Shown: positions 51,561 through 60,957 of the stretch, piece after piece
Layout of the letters: each line of letters opens with the position of its first letter
Position numbering within the stretch: position 1 is the first letter of the stretch
DNA from: Methylocystis rosea SV97
GTDB lineage: Bacteria; Pseudomonadota; Alphaproteobacteria; Rhizobiales; Beijerinckiaceae
DNA: 64,000 nucleotides
Direction: 5' to 3'
Assembly (NCBI RefSeq): GCF_000372845.1
Contig: NZ_KB889963.1
Location: forward strand, 1,484,146-1,548,145
Made by a program: the position numbers and the translations under genes
Notes under the pieces: generated by a model
The model's database searches: none
Seen by the model: only the letters and a program-made list of their open reading frames with translations
What the model was told of the DNA's origin: nothing

Positions 51561-52364
51561 TCATTGGTCCGGCGACGCGCCGCCGCCGTCGATCTGGCGA
51601 CCGATCTGCGCAATCGCGCGCTGATAAACCGTGGCCGCGTTCCAGGCCTGGATCGCGCCGAAATTGCTTTCGCCAGGCTGATAGCCGCCGCCGGCGCGCC
51701 AGCCGTGAGCGTGAAGGAAATTCGCCGTGGCGTTTAGGGCGGCGGCCGAGTTGTCGAGATTGCCCCCGCCGCCGTAATTGAGGATGTTTTTCGGGAGGAA
51801 CTGGGTCTGGCCGATTTCGCCATGCATCGAGCCGCGGGCGCTCGGCGACAGCGCGCCGCGATCGACCAGCGTCAGCGCGGCATAGAGCTGATCGGTGAAA
51901 TAGTCGGAGCGGCGGCAGTCATAGGCCAAAGTCGCGACAGCTGACAGCGCGTGCTGGTTGCCATGCACCGCGCCAAACCCGGTCTCCATCCCCCAGATCG
52001 CGAGAAGAGGTCCCGGCGGCACGCCGTAGCGCTGCTCGATCTGGGCGAAGAGCCCGCCGTAGGAGCGCTTGAGCGCGCGGCCGCGCGACACAATGGCCGA
52101 GCCGCCGCGCTTGGCGAGGAACTGGTCGAGCGAAAGGCGGAAACTCTTCTGGCCGCGATCGGCGGAAATCGTCGGCGCGTTGTAATGGGTGCCCATTAAC
52201 GCGCTGATGCCGGCCTGACCTATCCCTTGGCCGCGCGCTTCCTGGGCAAATTCCTGCTTCCAATTGTCGAAGCCCGCAGCCGAGTGTCCACACTGGGCCG
52301 CCAGAGCGGGATACGAGATTCCAACAAACGCGAACGCAATCGAAAATTTGAGGACAGTCCGCAT
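51561..52364 (-). CDS. Lytic murein transglycosylase (MltB-type)
   Basis: A 267-aa periplasmic enzyme with a signal peptide (MRTVLKFSIAFAFVGISYPA, cleaved after ALA). The catalytic Glu lies in LLAIWGMETGFGAVHGNQHA. DYFTDQLYAALTLVDRGALS, then MHGEIGQTQFLPKNILNYGG (the GEIGQTQF motif) and WNAATVYQRAIAQIGRQID complete the SLT_2/MltB pattern. It cleaves peptidoglycan glycan strands with 1,6-anhydro formation. AAAGGAAACAG precedes the ATG. It is shorter than E. coli MltB, lacking an extra C-terminal peptidoglycan-binding domain. Confidence 0.9.
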   Translation of the reverse strand: MRTVLKFSIAFAFVGISYPALAAQCGHSAAGFDNWKQEFAQEARGQGIGQAGISALMGTHYNAPTISADRGQKSFRLSLDQFLAKRGGSAIVSRGRALKRSYGGLFAQIEQRYGVPPGPLLAIWGMETGFGAVHGNQHALSAVATLAYDCRRSDYFTDQLYAALTLVDRGALSPSARGSMHGEIGQTQFLPKNILNYGGGGNLDNSAAALNATANFLHAHGWRAGGGYQPGESNFGAIQAWNAATVYQRAIAQIGRQIDGGGASPDQ

Positions 52365-52756
52365 AGTCTGTTTCCTTTGTTTAAATTTTTGGACTCGCTT
52401 CCGTCGTGGCCGTCAGGCGCGGCCGCTCGGCCGCCGCGGCGTTCCAGCTTCTCTCACCTCTTCCCGCTTAGCGGGAGCTTACCCCGAATGGCCGTTTCAG
52501 CGCCACCGTCACTTCGCGTCCTCATGGCGCGTCCTCCTGGCGCGTCCTCCTGGCGCGTTCACATGGCGCGTCTCATGGCGCGTCGTAAGCTCGGCATTGA
52601 AAGTCCCAGCGCCGCTGTTCTGGTTCGCGCGACGCTTGCGTTAGCAGCTTGTTCGCGCGCAGATTTCTCGCGCCGCGAACCTGACCAGGGCGGAGTCAAG
52701 CCCAGGATCATTGACGCACGCCGTCAGTCAGCTAGCATCGATTTCGTGTAAACCTC
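52365..52756. other. Intergenic region with no supported gene
   Basis: A 392-bp gap between divergent genes. It contains a 13-bp tandem repeat (52525-52583), described separately. Frames open across the repeat encode repetitive Ala/Arg/Met sequences and are not supported as genes. Confidence 0.6.
52525..52583. repeat. 13-bp tandem repeat, five copies of TGGCGCGT
   Basis: TGGCGCGT recurs at 52525, 52538, 52551, 52564 and 52576 (spacing 13, 13, 13, 12), with CCTCC or similar between units. It sits upstream of the repeat-bearing membrane protein gene. Confidence 0.85.
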
Positions 52757-54130
52757 ATGCGTTCCCGGATGATCATCGCTGCAGCCATGAGCGCAGGAGC
52801 GGAGCCGGTGAGTGGGGATATGACTTTGCAAGAAATTCTCGAAAGCGATTGGACGCTGGGCGCCTTTAAACGCCGCGAAGATGCGCGGCGAAGCGGCGAG
52901 CCCGGCGCTTCCCCAAGCGGCGCCGACAGCGGCGAAACGCGCCGAGCTCACGACCGATCCGGCAATAATTGGATCGCTGAAGCCTTCAGGCGCCGGCAAG
53001 AGGAAGAGCGCGCAAAAGCGGCGAGGCATCCATCCCGCGGCGCACATATGCATGCCGCCAGCAAGGAAGTTCCCGTCGATAACTGGCTCATCGAAGGCTT
53101 CAAACGTCACCAGGAAGAAGATCGGCGACGAGAAACAATCTCCAGAACTGATGAAGCAGAAGCGCGGAATGTTGGCGACGACCATCCCATTTCAAATCTG
53201 GACTCGTCGCCGTCGGATGGCGACGTCGTCGTGGAGCGCATCAGCCTGTCCGAGGATCGCGGGTCTGCGAACGAAGACGCGATAGGCGCCAATAATGAAG
53301 CTACAGCAACAGCCCTTGTGCCTCTTGTAAGCCGCCACGACGGAACGGTTCTCGACAAGCCGCCGCGCCGCGCTGGCCGAACCATCATGATCGCCGGTCT
53401 GGTCGTTGTTGGCGGTTTGGTTTCCGTCATTGGCGTCAAAACATTGCTCTTTGGCTCTGTCGATTCAACCAAACGCGCAGGCGCCCCGCGCGCATCGCCG
53501 CCGACAAGACAGGAAAAGGTCAATCCCAGCCAGAGCGCATTGCCCAAGGCGGAGACGGGCGCTCCGGCGGCAAAGCCCATGGAGAAGGAGAGCGCGCCGA
53601 CAAACGACGCGGCGCCACATCCGAGCAGCGCCGCGCCGGCAGGGCCGAGCGACGCCGCAATCATCGCCGCGCCTCCGGCCGCAACGCCAGAAGACTCGAA
53701 ACCGAATCCTGTTGCGCCGGGCGCCGAGCACGGAAGCAAAGCGAACTCTCCATCTCAAGAGCGTGAGCAGGGAGACAAGGCTCTCCATGGCAATGAGGCT
53801 GCGCCAGCGGCGACGCTGCCGGCGCCAGTTCCGCGGGCCGCTCCGGAATCCGCCGCGCCTGCAAAGCCGGACAAGAATTCAACTGCGGAGCCTGCAACCG
53901 TGGCGCCGGAAAGATCGCGTGTGCAGATCAGGCCCGAACAAGAGCAAAACGCCTCTGAGTCCAAACGCGGAGCAGTCAATACCGGCGCGGACGCCAAACC
54001 CAAGCATCAAGCCAAGGACAGGAACGCCAGCCATCAAACCTCTCGGAAGCCCGACGGCCTCTCCACCTTTCTGAAGCGCACCGCGAATTCGGTTCGCAAG
54101 TTTTTCGGACGGCTCGGGGAGAAGCAGTAA
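52757..54130 (+). CDS. Membrane protein with three N-terminal W-F repeats and a long disordered tail
   Basis: A 457-aa protein of unknown function. Three copies of a 15-residue motif occur at 31-45 (DWTLGAFKRREDARR), 71-85 (NWIAEAFRRRQEEER) and 109-123 (NWLIEGFKRHQEEDR), spaced about 40 residues apart. A single transmembrane helix (about 209-232) follows, then about 200 residues rich in Ala, Pro, Glu and Lys, probably disordered and periplasmic. A basic C-terminus ends with FLKRTANSVRKFFGRLGEKQ, which could form an amphipathic helix. The start is uncertain: ATG 52757 or ATG 52820 (MTLQEILESD). The repeats suggest a cytoplasmic multivalent binding region. Confidence 0.7.
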   Translation: MRSRMIIAAAMSAGAEPVSGDMTLQEILESDWTLGAFKRREDARRSGEPGASPSGADSGETRRAHDRSGNNWIAEAFRRRQEEERAKAARHPSRGAHMHAASKEVPVDNWLIEGFKRHQEEDRRRETISRTDEAEARNVGDDHPISNLDSSPSDGDVVVERISLSEDRGSANEDAIGANNEATATALVPLVSRHDGTVLDKPPRRAGRTIMIAGLVVVGGLVSVIGVKTLLFGSVDSTKRAGAPRASPPTRQEKVNPSQSALPKAETGAPAAKPMEKESAPTNDAAPHPSSAAPAGPSDAAIIAAPPAATPEDSKPNPVAPGAEHGSKANSPSQEREQGDKALHGNEAAPAATLPAPVPRAAPESAAPAKPDKNSTAEPATVAPERSRVQIRPEQEQNASESKRGAVNTGADAKPKHQAKDRNASHQTSRKPDGLSTFLKRTANSVRKFFGRLGEKQ

Positions 54131-54446
54131 CGATCGCAGTTGATCGGCGCAGTCGCCCACAATCGATGGCTGCTCCCGGCGCCGCGACCAGTCTTGGCGC
54201 AATCGGTTCGGCGTCCAGTCGCCGTTATGCACGCGCCGCGTCAAACGCGCGAACGCCAGAACGCGCCGAACTGCCCGACGATCCCGAAGATTGAATCCAC
54301 GAAAGAGCGATAAGCTCGCAGGCGCTGTGAAAGAGCGGCGATGCCTGCCGTTGGCGCTTGGAAGTGGACCAGCCGTGCGATGAGGCCCATTTGAGTAGCA
54401 CGTGGCCGACAGCCGGTCGGTTCGGCTATCAATCGCGAGCATTCCC
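54131..54446. other. Intergenic region, nothing recognised
   Basis: A 316-bp gap between two rightward genes. I see no repeat, hairpin with T-run or convincing ORF. Opposite-strand frames are shadows. The tryptophanase-family gene could start as early as GTG 54402 within this stretch. Confidence 0.5.
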
Positions 54447-55823
54447 GTGAGAACGATCATCGAGCCGTTTCGCATCAAGATGACCGAGGCGCTGCCCATC
54501 ACCACGCGCAGCGAGCGTGAGGCGTTTCTCGCCAGCGCCTTCAACAATGTTTTCCTCTTGGACGCCGACCACGTCACCATCGACTTGCTGACCGACAGCG
54601 GCACGGGCGCCATGTCCGATCGCCAATGGGCGGCTCTGATGCTCGGCGACGAAAGCTATGCCGGCAGCCGCTCCTGGCGACGATTCGAGCGAACCGTGCG
54701 CGAGATTACCGGATTCAAACACATTTTTCCGACGCATCAGGGGCGCGCCGCCGAGCGCATTCTGGCTGCGACGCGTCTCAAGAAAGGGAACGTCGTTCCC
54801 AACAACGGTCACTTCGACACGACGCGCGCGAACATCGAATATGTCGGCGCGATTGCGACGGATTTGCCGTCGACCGAAGCGCGCGAACTGCAATCTGAGA
54901 AACTGTTCAAGGGAAATATGGACCTCGGCAAGCTCGAACAGTTGATCGAGGCCGAAGGCGCCGGAAACATTCCCTTCTGCATGCTGACAGTGACCAACAA
55001 CACCGGCGGCGGCCAACCGGTGTCGATGGAAAACGTCCGAAGCGTCAGGGAAATCCTGAACAAGCGCGGTATTCCGCTGATTATCGACGCCTGCCGCTTT
55101 GCGGAAAACGCCTTCTTCATCAAAGAGCGCGAGCAAGGCTTCGCCGATCGGAGCCTGTTGGAAATTGCGCGGGAAATGTTTTCATTCGCCGACGGGGCGA
55201 CGATGAGCGCAAAGAAGGACGGGCTCGCAAATATCGGAGGATTTCTCGCCTGCAACAATGATTCTTGGGCCGACGACTTTCGTAACCTGCTCATCCTGAC
55301 GGAAGGATTTCCGACATACGGCGGTCTCGCCGGCCGCGATCTGGAAGCCATCTCCGTCGGCTTGTTGGAGGCGTTGGAATACGACTATCAGCGCTATCGG
55401 CACGCGACCGTCGAATATGTGGCGTCGGCGCTTATCTCGCGCGACATACCGATCGTGCGCCCAGCCGGCGGCCACGCCATATTCATCGACGCCGCGGCGT
55501 TTTGCCCGCATTTGAGGGCCAGCGACTATCCCGGCATCGGACTCGTCAATGCGCTTTATCTCGAGGGCGGGGTTCGCGCCGTGGAGCTCGGCAGCGTCAT
55601 GTTCGGAAAGCCTTCGCCGGGAGGGGGAGAGGAGATCGCAGCGCCGCACGAATTGGTGCGGTTGGCGTTCCCCCGCCGGGTCTATACGCAGAGCCATTTC
55701 GACTATCTGATTGAAGTGCTGGACGCCATTGGCCGCCGGCGCGACGCAATCCCGGCCTACCGGATCACCGAACAGGCGCCGTTTCTCCGACACTTCACCG
55801 CCCATTACGAACGGGTCGGTTGA
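54447..55823 (+). CDS. Tryptophanase / tyrosine phenol-lyase family enzyme
   Basis: A 458-aa PLP beta-eliminating lyase. EPFRIKMTEALPITTRSERE opens the conserved part. FLLDADHVTIDLLTDSGTGA, GDESYAGSRSWRRFE, FPTHQGRAAERI, VTNNTGGGQPVSMENVRSVR, DACRFAENAFFIKERE and ATMSAKKDG (Schiff-base Lys at about 257) follow, then GFPTYGGLAGRDLEAISVGL and RPAGGHAIFIDA. Family members split tryptophan or tyrosine to indole or phenol, pyruvate and ammonia. The substrate is not decided from sequence. GTG 54447 is chosen because the family starts just before EPFRI, with GTG 54402 as an alternative. No permease is adjacent. Confidence 0.85.
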   Translation: MRTIIEPFRIKMTEALPITTRSEREAFLASAFNNVFLLDADHVTIDLLTDSGTGAMSDRQWAALMLGDESYAGSRSWRRFERTVREITGFKHIFPTHQGRAAERILAATRLKKGNVVPNNGHFDTTRANIEYVGAIATDLPSTEARELQSEKLFKGNMDLGKLEQLIEAEGAGNIPFCMLTVTNNTGGGQPVSMENVRSVREILNKRGIPLIIDACRFAENAFFIKEREQGFADRSLLEIAREMFSFADGATMSAKKDGLANIGGFLACNNDSWADDFRNLLILTEGFPTYGGLAGRDLEAISVGLLEALEYDYQRYRHATVEYVASALISRDIPIVRPAGGHAIFIDAAAFCPHLRASDYPGIGLVNALYLEGGVRAVELGSVMFGKPSPGGGEEIAAPHELVRLAFPRRVYTQSHFDYLIEVLDAIGRRRDAIPAYRITEQAPFLRHFTAHYERVG

Positions 55824-55831
55824 GCCGCGAG

Positions 55832-56101
55832 CTAGGCGGTCGACGATGGGCCGCCCTGAGCGGCCTGAAACTGTATGACCTCGGTGGCGGAATATTCTCC
55901 GCGCGCTCCGCAGTTCGGACACGTCACCTTAAATGTGGCGGGCCCGGATATCTCCAGAGCGCCCGTGCCTGTCAGTTCGCTCAGAAAAGCAAAGCGTTGT
56001 CGGCACTGTTTGCACGCAATTCCAATATACCAGCTGCCAGGGATGAGCGCCGGCATCGCGGATACCTCAAAATCGCCGGTGAACTGAATGCCTTTTGGCA
56101 T
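55832..56101 (-). CDS. Small zinc-ribbon protein of unknown function
   Basis: An 89-aa protein with two CxxC pairs (CKQCRQRFAFL and CPNCGARGEYS) that should form a zinc ribbon. Between them is a short beta-rich stretch (LEISGPATFKVT). AGGAGG lies just upstream of ATG 56101 with suitable spacing, which supports it as a real gene. It ends 8 bp from the convergent lyase gene. I do not recognise the family. A nucleic-acid-binding or structural role is possible. Confidence 0.65.
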   Translation of the reverse strand: MPKGIQFTGDFEVSAMPALIPGSWYIGIACKQCRQRFAFLSELTGTGALEISGPATFKVTCPNCGARGEYSATEVIQFQAAQGGPSSTA

Positions 56102-56211
56102 GGGGGCCTCCTGTCTTATAACTTTAGATATTCATGTAGCGCTGGTCCGCCTCCCCGACGATCTTTACGTCGTTTGCGCTTATTCCCCCGGCTGGCGCCG
56201 CGGCGTGCCCA

Positions 56212-57042
56212 TTACAACGCCACCGCGTTCTGCAACGTGCAAAGCGTATAATACCCGTAAAGGGGCGAGGTTAACGGCTGATCCGGCCAATAGGTTCGAT
56301 GGAGGTCGGCGAGCGTCGCCCGATCGAGCACCCTTGCGCCGCAACGCGCCGCGAGTTCGGCAAGATTGTCGATCCCGTACGTCCAGGGGGCGCCCATGGC
56401 GGCGAATCTCTCGACGACGCTGGTGATTTCAGGATCGCCGGTGGCGTTGCTGATGACGTCCTCAGCCATATAGTCGAAGGACACGGAGCAGCGCTCGATA
56501 TGGCGCATGAGTCCCGTCAAGATCTGACTCACAGCCGCTTCGTTCAAATACATTGTGTTGCCTTCCCATATGACATGGGTGGGAAGCCGGAAATCACATC
56601 CGTTTTCTCGTAGGAGATCAATCATTCCATCCGTCACGTAATCCGCCCCGATATATGTCGTGTTGGGATCAACATCGCTTGCTTCGAGCTTCGCCTTCTT
56701 GAACGCCTGGGTTTCTGGAGCGTCGATTTCAAAATAGGCGACGCCTTCGGCCGCGATCCGCTGCGGCCTTGTGTCGAGACCGGCGCCAAGTATGAGGATC
56801 TGTCGGCGCCCTTGGTCGATCTGATGACGAAGCCGGTCGTCGAAGTAGCGGGTCCTCAGTCGCACATTGTTCCTGATCGGCGGAAACGACTGGGAAATGC
56901 GATCCGCCGCCTCCTTCGTTTCCCGATCGAGGAACAGGTGCACGTAGGGATCACGGTAGAGCGGATGAGCTTGCGTGTTTTCGTCATTGCGGAATTCCGC
57001 CACGACAAAAGCGGTGCCAACCACTTTTTGAATTTTTGTCAT
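56212..57042 (-). CDS. SAM-dependent methyltransferase (LCMT/PPM-like)
   Basis: A 276-aa protein. HPLYRDPYVHLFLDRETKEA near the N-terminus, VRLRTRYFDDRLRHQIDQGR, QILILGAGLDTRPQRIA (the SAM-binding glycine loop), YFEIDAPETQAFKKAKL (acidic SAM residue) and THVIWEGNTMYLNEAAVSQI match the LCMT-like family, common in mycobacteria and proteobacteria as carboxyl or O-methyltransferases of unknown substrate. It is probably cytosolic. The gene is slightly less GC-rich than its neighbours. Confidence 0.85.
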   Translation of the reverse strand: MTKIQKVVGTAFVVAEFRNDENTQAHPLYRDPYVHLFLDRETKEAADRISQSFPPIRNNVRLRTRYFDDRLRHQIDQGRRQILILGAGLDTRPQRIAAEGVAYFEIDAPETQAFKKAKLEASDVDPNTTYIGADYVTDGMIDLLRENGCDFRLPTHVIWEGNTMYLNEAAVSQILTGLMRHIERCSVSFDYMAEDVISNATGDPEITSVVERFAAMGAPWTYGIDNLAELAARCGARVLDRATLADLHRTYWPDQPLTSPLYGYYTLCTLQNAVAL

Positions 57043-57163
57043 TGGCTCGTCTCGATCGGACTCGGGTTCGGCGCAGGAACGCGTTCCGGCGTTCGTTGAA
57101 GGTTAATGCAATTTTATTGGAACTCTTAGCTGCGTCTGCAGGGCGCTATCAAAGGTGAGCCGG

Positions 57164-57934
57164 TCACTTTTGAGGATAGCGCTCCAGCAGTTGCGCAAGC
57201 GGCTCGGAACTCACCGCGTTGGGCGGCGAATAGGGCTCGTCCACGGATGCGACGAGCGATATCGGGACGATCGCCGCCAAAGCGAAAATTGTCTGCGCGA
57301 GAAGCTGAGGCCTCGGGCGGTCGAGATGCACGACGGCAAGGGCGATTTGCGTGATGAAGGCGATGATGATCACCGCCGCCCATTTTCGATCGTCGGGAAA
57401 GGCCCCCGCAATCGCGAGTCGTTGTTCCCGCGCCGACCGCAAACGCATCACCGTATCGACGAGCGCGCGCTGGAAGGCCGCCTCGATTCTCGCGCTGGCG
57501 ACCGCGCGCGTGAGTCTGTTCAGCGCGGCCTCGGTTTCCGGCGATTCTTTGCCGTCTTCCATGGTTTTCCATTCGAGGCCAACGGCGGTTTCCACATAGT
57601 CACGCACGGCGCGCGGAATATCGTCCGCGTGGTCTCCGTGATTGCCGGAAAGCGCTGCGAGCGTCGCCAATTGTTCGCGCTCCATGGCGATGGCGCGATA
57701 GGCGCTGCGATTGGCGTCCCAGACGTCCTGCGAGAGAAACGTCATCAGCAGGCCAAACAGGGTCGCCGGGACGGCCACGAAGGGCGGCACGACGCCTTTC
57801 CAGCTCTGTGCATAGGCGGCAAAGCGCGAGGCGAAGCTTAGCCAGCACAGGAAAAGCGCGACAGCGGCCATGGCGCCTGTGAGCATGAGCGCCATGACGA
57901 GCGTCGTCTGCGACATCCAGAATTTTAGAATCAC
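57164..57934 (-). CDS. DUF4239-like membrane protein
   Basis: A 256-aa protein with helices at about 7-30, 45-65, 190-210 and 215-235. The central region has VWDANRSAYRAIAMEREQLA, then LRSAREQRLAIAGAFPDDRKWAAVII-like sequence, the pattern of the bestrophin-like DUF4239 family (membrane protein with a helical cytoplasmic middle). Function is unknown. GTG 57934 is chosen: GAGGGAACAC precedes it and it starts the first helix. A longer frame runs into the divergent kinase gene. Confidence 0.65.
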   Translation of the reverse strand: MILKFWMSQTTLVMALMLTGAMAAVALFLCWLSFASRFAAYAQSWKGVVPPFVAVPATLFGLLMTFLSQDVWDANRSAYRAIAMEREQLATLAALSGNHGDHADDIPRAVRDYVETAVGLEWKTMEDGKESPETEAALNRLTRAVASARIEAAFQRALVDTVMRLRSAREQRLAIAGAFPDDRKWAAVIIIAFITQIALAVVHLDRPRPQLLAQTIFALAAIVPISLVASVDEPYSPPNAVSSEPLAQLLERYPQK

Positions 57935-58071
57935 GTGTTCCCTCGAATCGACAGTCAATGGCGATTGAAGGGCATCATAATCGAGATTCGCCAGCCGATC
58001 GTACGGGGTTCCTCTCGCGTCCAAACGCGTTACCTTCAGCAAGGCTGATCGTCAATCTGAGTTCGGTAGGC

Positions 58072-60351
58072 ATGACAACCGAGACTGACATTTCCGCCTA
58101 TGCGAGTTCAATCCTGGAGACCGTGGGTTTGCCGCTGCTGGCGCTTGATCCACAGCTCACGGTCGAGGTCGCCAACAAGGCGTTCCTCAGTCAGTTTCAG
58201 GTGACGCGCGAGGAGACGGTTGGCCGGACAGTTTATGAGCTTTGCGACGGTCAGTGGGACATCCCGGAGCTGCGCAGGCTGCTAGAGCAAATTGTTGAGC
58301 GAAACAGTACGATCGAGGATTGCCGCGTTGAACATGATTTCCAACGTGTCGGACGTCGCATCCTGCGGCTCAAGGCCAAGCGCCTCCGCGGGCCAGATGA
58401 TAAAGAATGCATCCTGCTTGCGATATCCGATGACACCGAGCGTGAGCGGCTCCGTCATGAACTCGAGGGACGAATCGAATTCGCCGAGAAACTGATCGAC
58501 AGCGTGCATGAAGCGCTGCTGATTCTCCACGGGGACCTCACGGTTCACTCGGCGAATCGCCCCTTCTATCAACTCTTCGGCGGCGATCCCAAGGAGACGG
58601 CAGGGCGCTCCATTTACGAGCTGGGCAATGGCCATTGGGACACCCCGGAGCTGCGACGACTGCTTGAGGACATTCTCCCTCGTCGCCAGAGTTTCGACGA
58701 CCACCGGATCGAACGCGTGTTCCAAGGCTTCGGTCCTCGGGTGATGCTGCTGAACGGCCGTCGGCTCGAGCAGCTTAACCTGATCCTTCTCGCCATACGC
58801 GACACGACAGAGCAGCGGACGCGCGAGGCGAGCCGTCGGGACCGCGAGGCCCGGCAAAATCTCCTGATCGATCTGAACGACCGTTTGCGCCCGTTGGAGG
58901 ATCCCATGGCCATTCAGGCTGCGGCGAGCGAGGTCCTGGGCCGTCATCTCGAGGCCAACGATGCGGCCTATGCGGAGATCGACGAGGCCGGCGAATACGC
59001 AACTGTTCAGCACGACTGGAACGACGGCGCGGCGCCAAGCAACGCCGGGCGCCATCGTCTCGCGAGTTGGGGTGAGGCCCTTCTCGCAGACCTCAAGCGC
59101 GGCAGAACAATCGCCGTTAACGACGTCCGCAACGACCCGCGCATGGCGGCGCCTGAGACCCTCAGGTCATTCGAAAACCGTTCGGTTTCCGCTTTTCTGG
59201 CCGCGCCGCTGGTCAAGGACGACCGGCTGGTCGCGGTGGTTACCGTTCATTCGCGGCTACCGAGGACCTGGAGCGCCGCTCAGGCGGCCGTCGCAGAAGA
59301 TGTCGCCGAGCGGACGTGGTCGGCGATCGAACGGGCGCGCGCGGAAGAGGCGCTGCGCGAGAGCGAGTCGCGGTATCGCCTGCTGTTTGAATCCATTGAC
59401 GAAAGCTTCACGGTGGTCGAGCCGCTCTATGACGAGGAAGGTCATGCGACCGACTACCGCTTCCTTGAAGTCAATCCAGCATTTGAGGCTATCACTGGTC
59501 TGAAAAACGTTGAAGGGCGTAGCGGTCGCGAGCTTGTGCCCAGTCTGGAAAAGGACTGGATCGATACGATCGGCAGAGTCGCGGTGTCCGGGAACGCCGA
59601 ACGCGTCGTCCGCAGAGCGCGAGCCCTCGGCAAGATCTATGACGCCTTTGTCTTCCGCATCGAGGAAGCGGAAAGCCCAAGAGTCGCCGTGCTGTCGAGG
59701 GACGTGACTGAGCGCGTGCGCGCGGAGGAACAGCGCGCTCTTCTCATGCGTGAACTCAATCACCGCTCGAAAAATATGTTGAGCATCGTGCTGGCCATCG
59801 CACGAGCGACCGCGGGCGATCCAGGACGCGACTTCGAGGAAACGTTTCAAGAGCGCATTTTGTCTCTCGCCGCGAACCAGGACCTGCTGGTCGCCAGTGA
59901 TTGGCAGGGCGTCACGCTAAGCGATCTCGTGCGCTCGCAGCTCGCTCATCTGGAGGATTTGATCGACGATCGCATCACGCTAAAAGGCCCGCCGCTGACC
60001 ATCTCGGCCGCGGCGTCGCAATCTTTCAGCATGGCGCTGCATGAGCTGGCGACCAACGCCGTCAAATATGGCGCGCTGTCCAACTCGGATGGCCGCGTCG
60101 ACATCGAATGGGGCGTCCGCGAGCAGGAAGGCGAGGGCCGGCGCTTCACGATGAGCTGGCGTGAGACGGAGGGTCCCACGGTCGTTACGCCTGCGCGTAA
60201 GGGCTTCGGGTCCACAGTCATTCGCGATATGATCAGACTGAACCTCAGAGGGGATGCAAGGCTCCAATACGACAGCGCAGGCATCGTCTGGGAGTTCAAC
60301 TGTCCGATCGAGAATGTGCTGGAGGCGACGGAAGCTTCCCGAGCCGAATAG
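58072..60351 (+). CDS. PAS-PAS-GAF-PAS sensor histidine kinase, HWE type
   Basis: A 759-aa soluble sensor kinase. Two PAS domains come first (VGLPLLALDPQLTVEVANKA; EALLILHGDLTVHSANRPFY) with the shared motif YEL(C/G)(D/N)G-WD-PELRRLLE. A GAF domain follows (about 265-420, TIAVNDVRNDPRM, VSAFLAAPLVKDDRLVAVVT), then a third PAS (SESRYRLLFESIDESFTVVE). The kinase core has RELNHRSKNMLSIVLAIARA (phosphorylated His) and ALHELATNAVKYGALSNSDG (ATP site), characteristic of HWE kinases. There is no transmembrane helix, so the signal is probably intracellular (redox, light or a ligand). No response regulator is adjacent. ATG 58072 is preferred. Confidence 0.9.
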   Translation: MTTETDISAYASSILETVGLPLLALDPQLTVEVANKAFLSQFQVTREETVGRTVYELCDGQWDIPELRRLLEQIVERNSTIEDCRVEHDFQRVGRRILRLKAKRLRGPDDKECILLAISDDTERERLRHELEGRIEFAEKLIDSVHEALLILHGDLTVHSANRPFYQLFGGDPKETAGRSIYELGNGHWDTPELRRLLEDILPRRQSFDDHRIERVFQGFGPRVMLLNGRRLEQLNLILLAIRDTTEQRTREASRRDREARQNLLIDLNDRLRPLEDPMAIQAAASEVLGRHLEANDAAYAEIDEAGEYATVQHDWNDGAAPSNAGRHRLASWGEALLADLKRGRTIAVNDVRNDPRMAAPETLRSFENRSVSAFLAAPLVKDDRLVAVVTVHSRLPRTWSAAQAAVAEDVAERTWSAIERARAEEALRESESRYRLLFESIDESFTVVEPLYDEEGHATDYRFLEVNPAFEAITGLKNVEGRSGRELVPSLEKDWIDTIGRVAVSGNAERVVRRARALGKIYDAFVFRIEEAESPRVAVLSRDVTERVRAEEQRALLMRELNHRSKNMLSIVLAIARATAGDPGRDFEETFQERILSLAANQDLLVASDWQGVTLSDLVRSQLAHLEDLIDDRITLKGPPLTISAAASQSFSMALHELATNAVKYGALSNSDGRVDIEWGVREQEGEGRRFTMSWRETEGPTVVTPARKGFGSTVIRDMIRLNLRGDARLQYDSAGIVWEFNCPIENVLEATEASRAE

Positions 60352-60957
60352 CGACGCCGCAGCATGTGGCTGTTACGCCTTTCGCCTCTAGGGCGAGGCG
60401 CTCGTCGAAGCGCGAGCCCGCTATCGCGGCCGGCCCACTTGCTTAAATCTTTGCCGCTCTATGCAGAACGCCCCGCCGTTACATCACGGTCGGGGCATTC
60501 GTTTGCTACCCTGTCGGCGCGTCCAATGCTTGCGGCTGACGCGCTCACGCCCGCCGCCGCCCATATCTATCGACGATCGCCGTGCCCGCCGACGTTGGTC
60601 GAACCGCGCGACAGCTTCGGCCGAGGCTGACTCAGCCATCCGCCAGAGTGCGGCAATTGATCCTCGCAGAACGGACGAGTTTCGAGATTCTGGAGAAGCG
60701 ACCTGATCGCGCTTCGTCTTCGCTGAAGCTTTCTGGTGGTCATTGAAAATCTCCTTCTTAGAGACGGACCACTGAACAACCTATTGAGAGCGTCATCCTA
60801 ACAACGAATGAAATCAAGCTCTGTTCCGATCATCTCGCGTCTTTCGTCGAAGAATTGCGCCAGGCGTTGCAAATTTGTCGCGGCGCTTTATGGCTCTCGA
60901 TAGATTTTCGGCGCAATGCAGCACTTTCGACGACTTTCGGCTTATCAGCGAGGAATG
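60352..60957. other. 606-bp gap without a supported gene
   Basis: The first 350 bp are GC-rich with short open frames whose translations are Pro/Arg-rich and unconvincing. The last 200 bp are richer in A/T and should hold the promoter of the HAD phosphatase. No tRNA, repeat or strong hairpin was recognised. Confidence 0.5.

Noticed and set aside
60364..60706. Two short plus-strand frames in the gap after the sensor kinase
   Set aside because: Their translations are Arg/Pro/Ser-rich without motifs, and no ribosome binding site fits.
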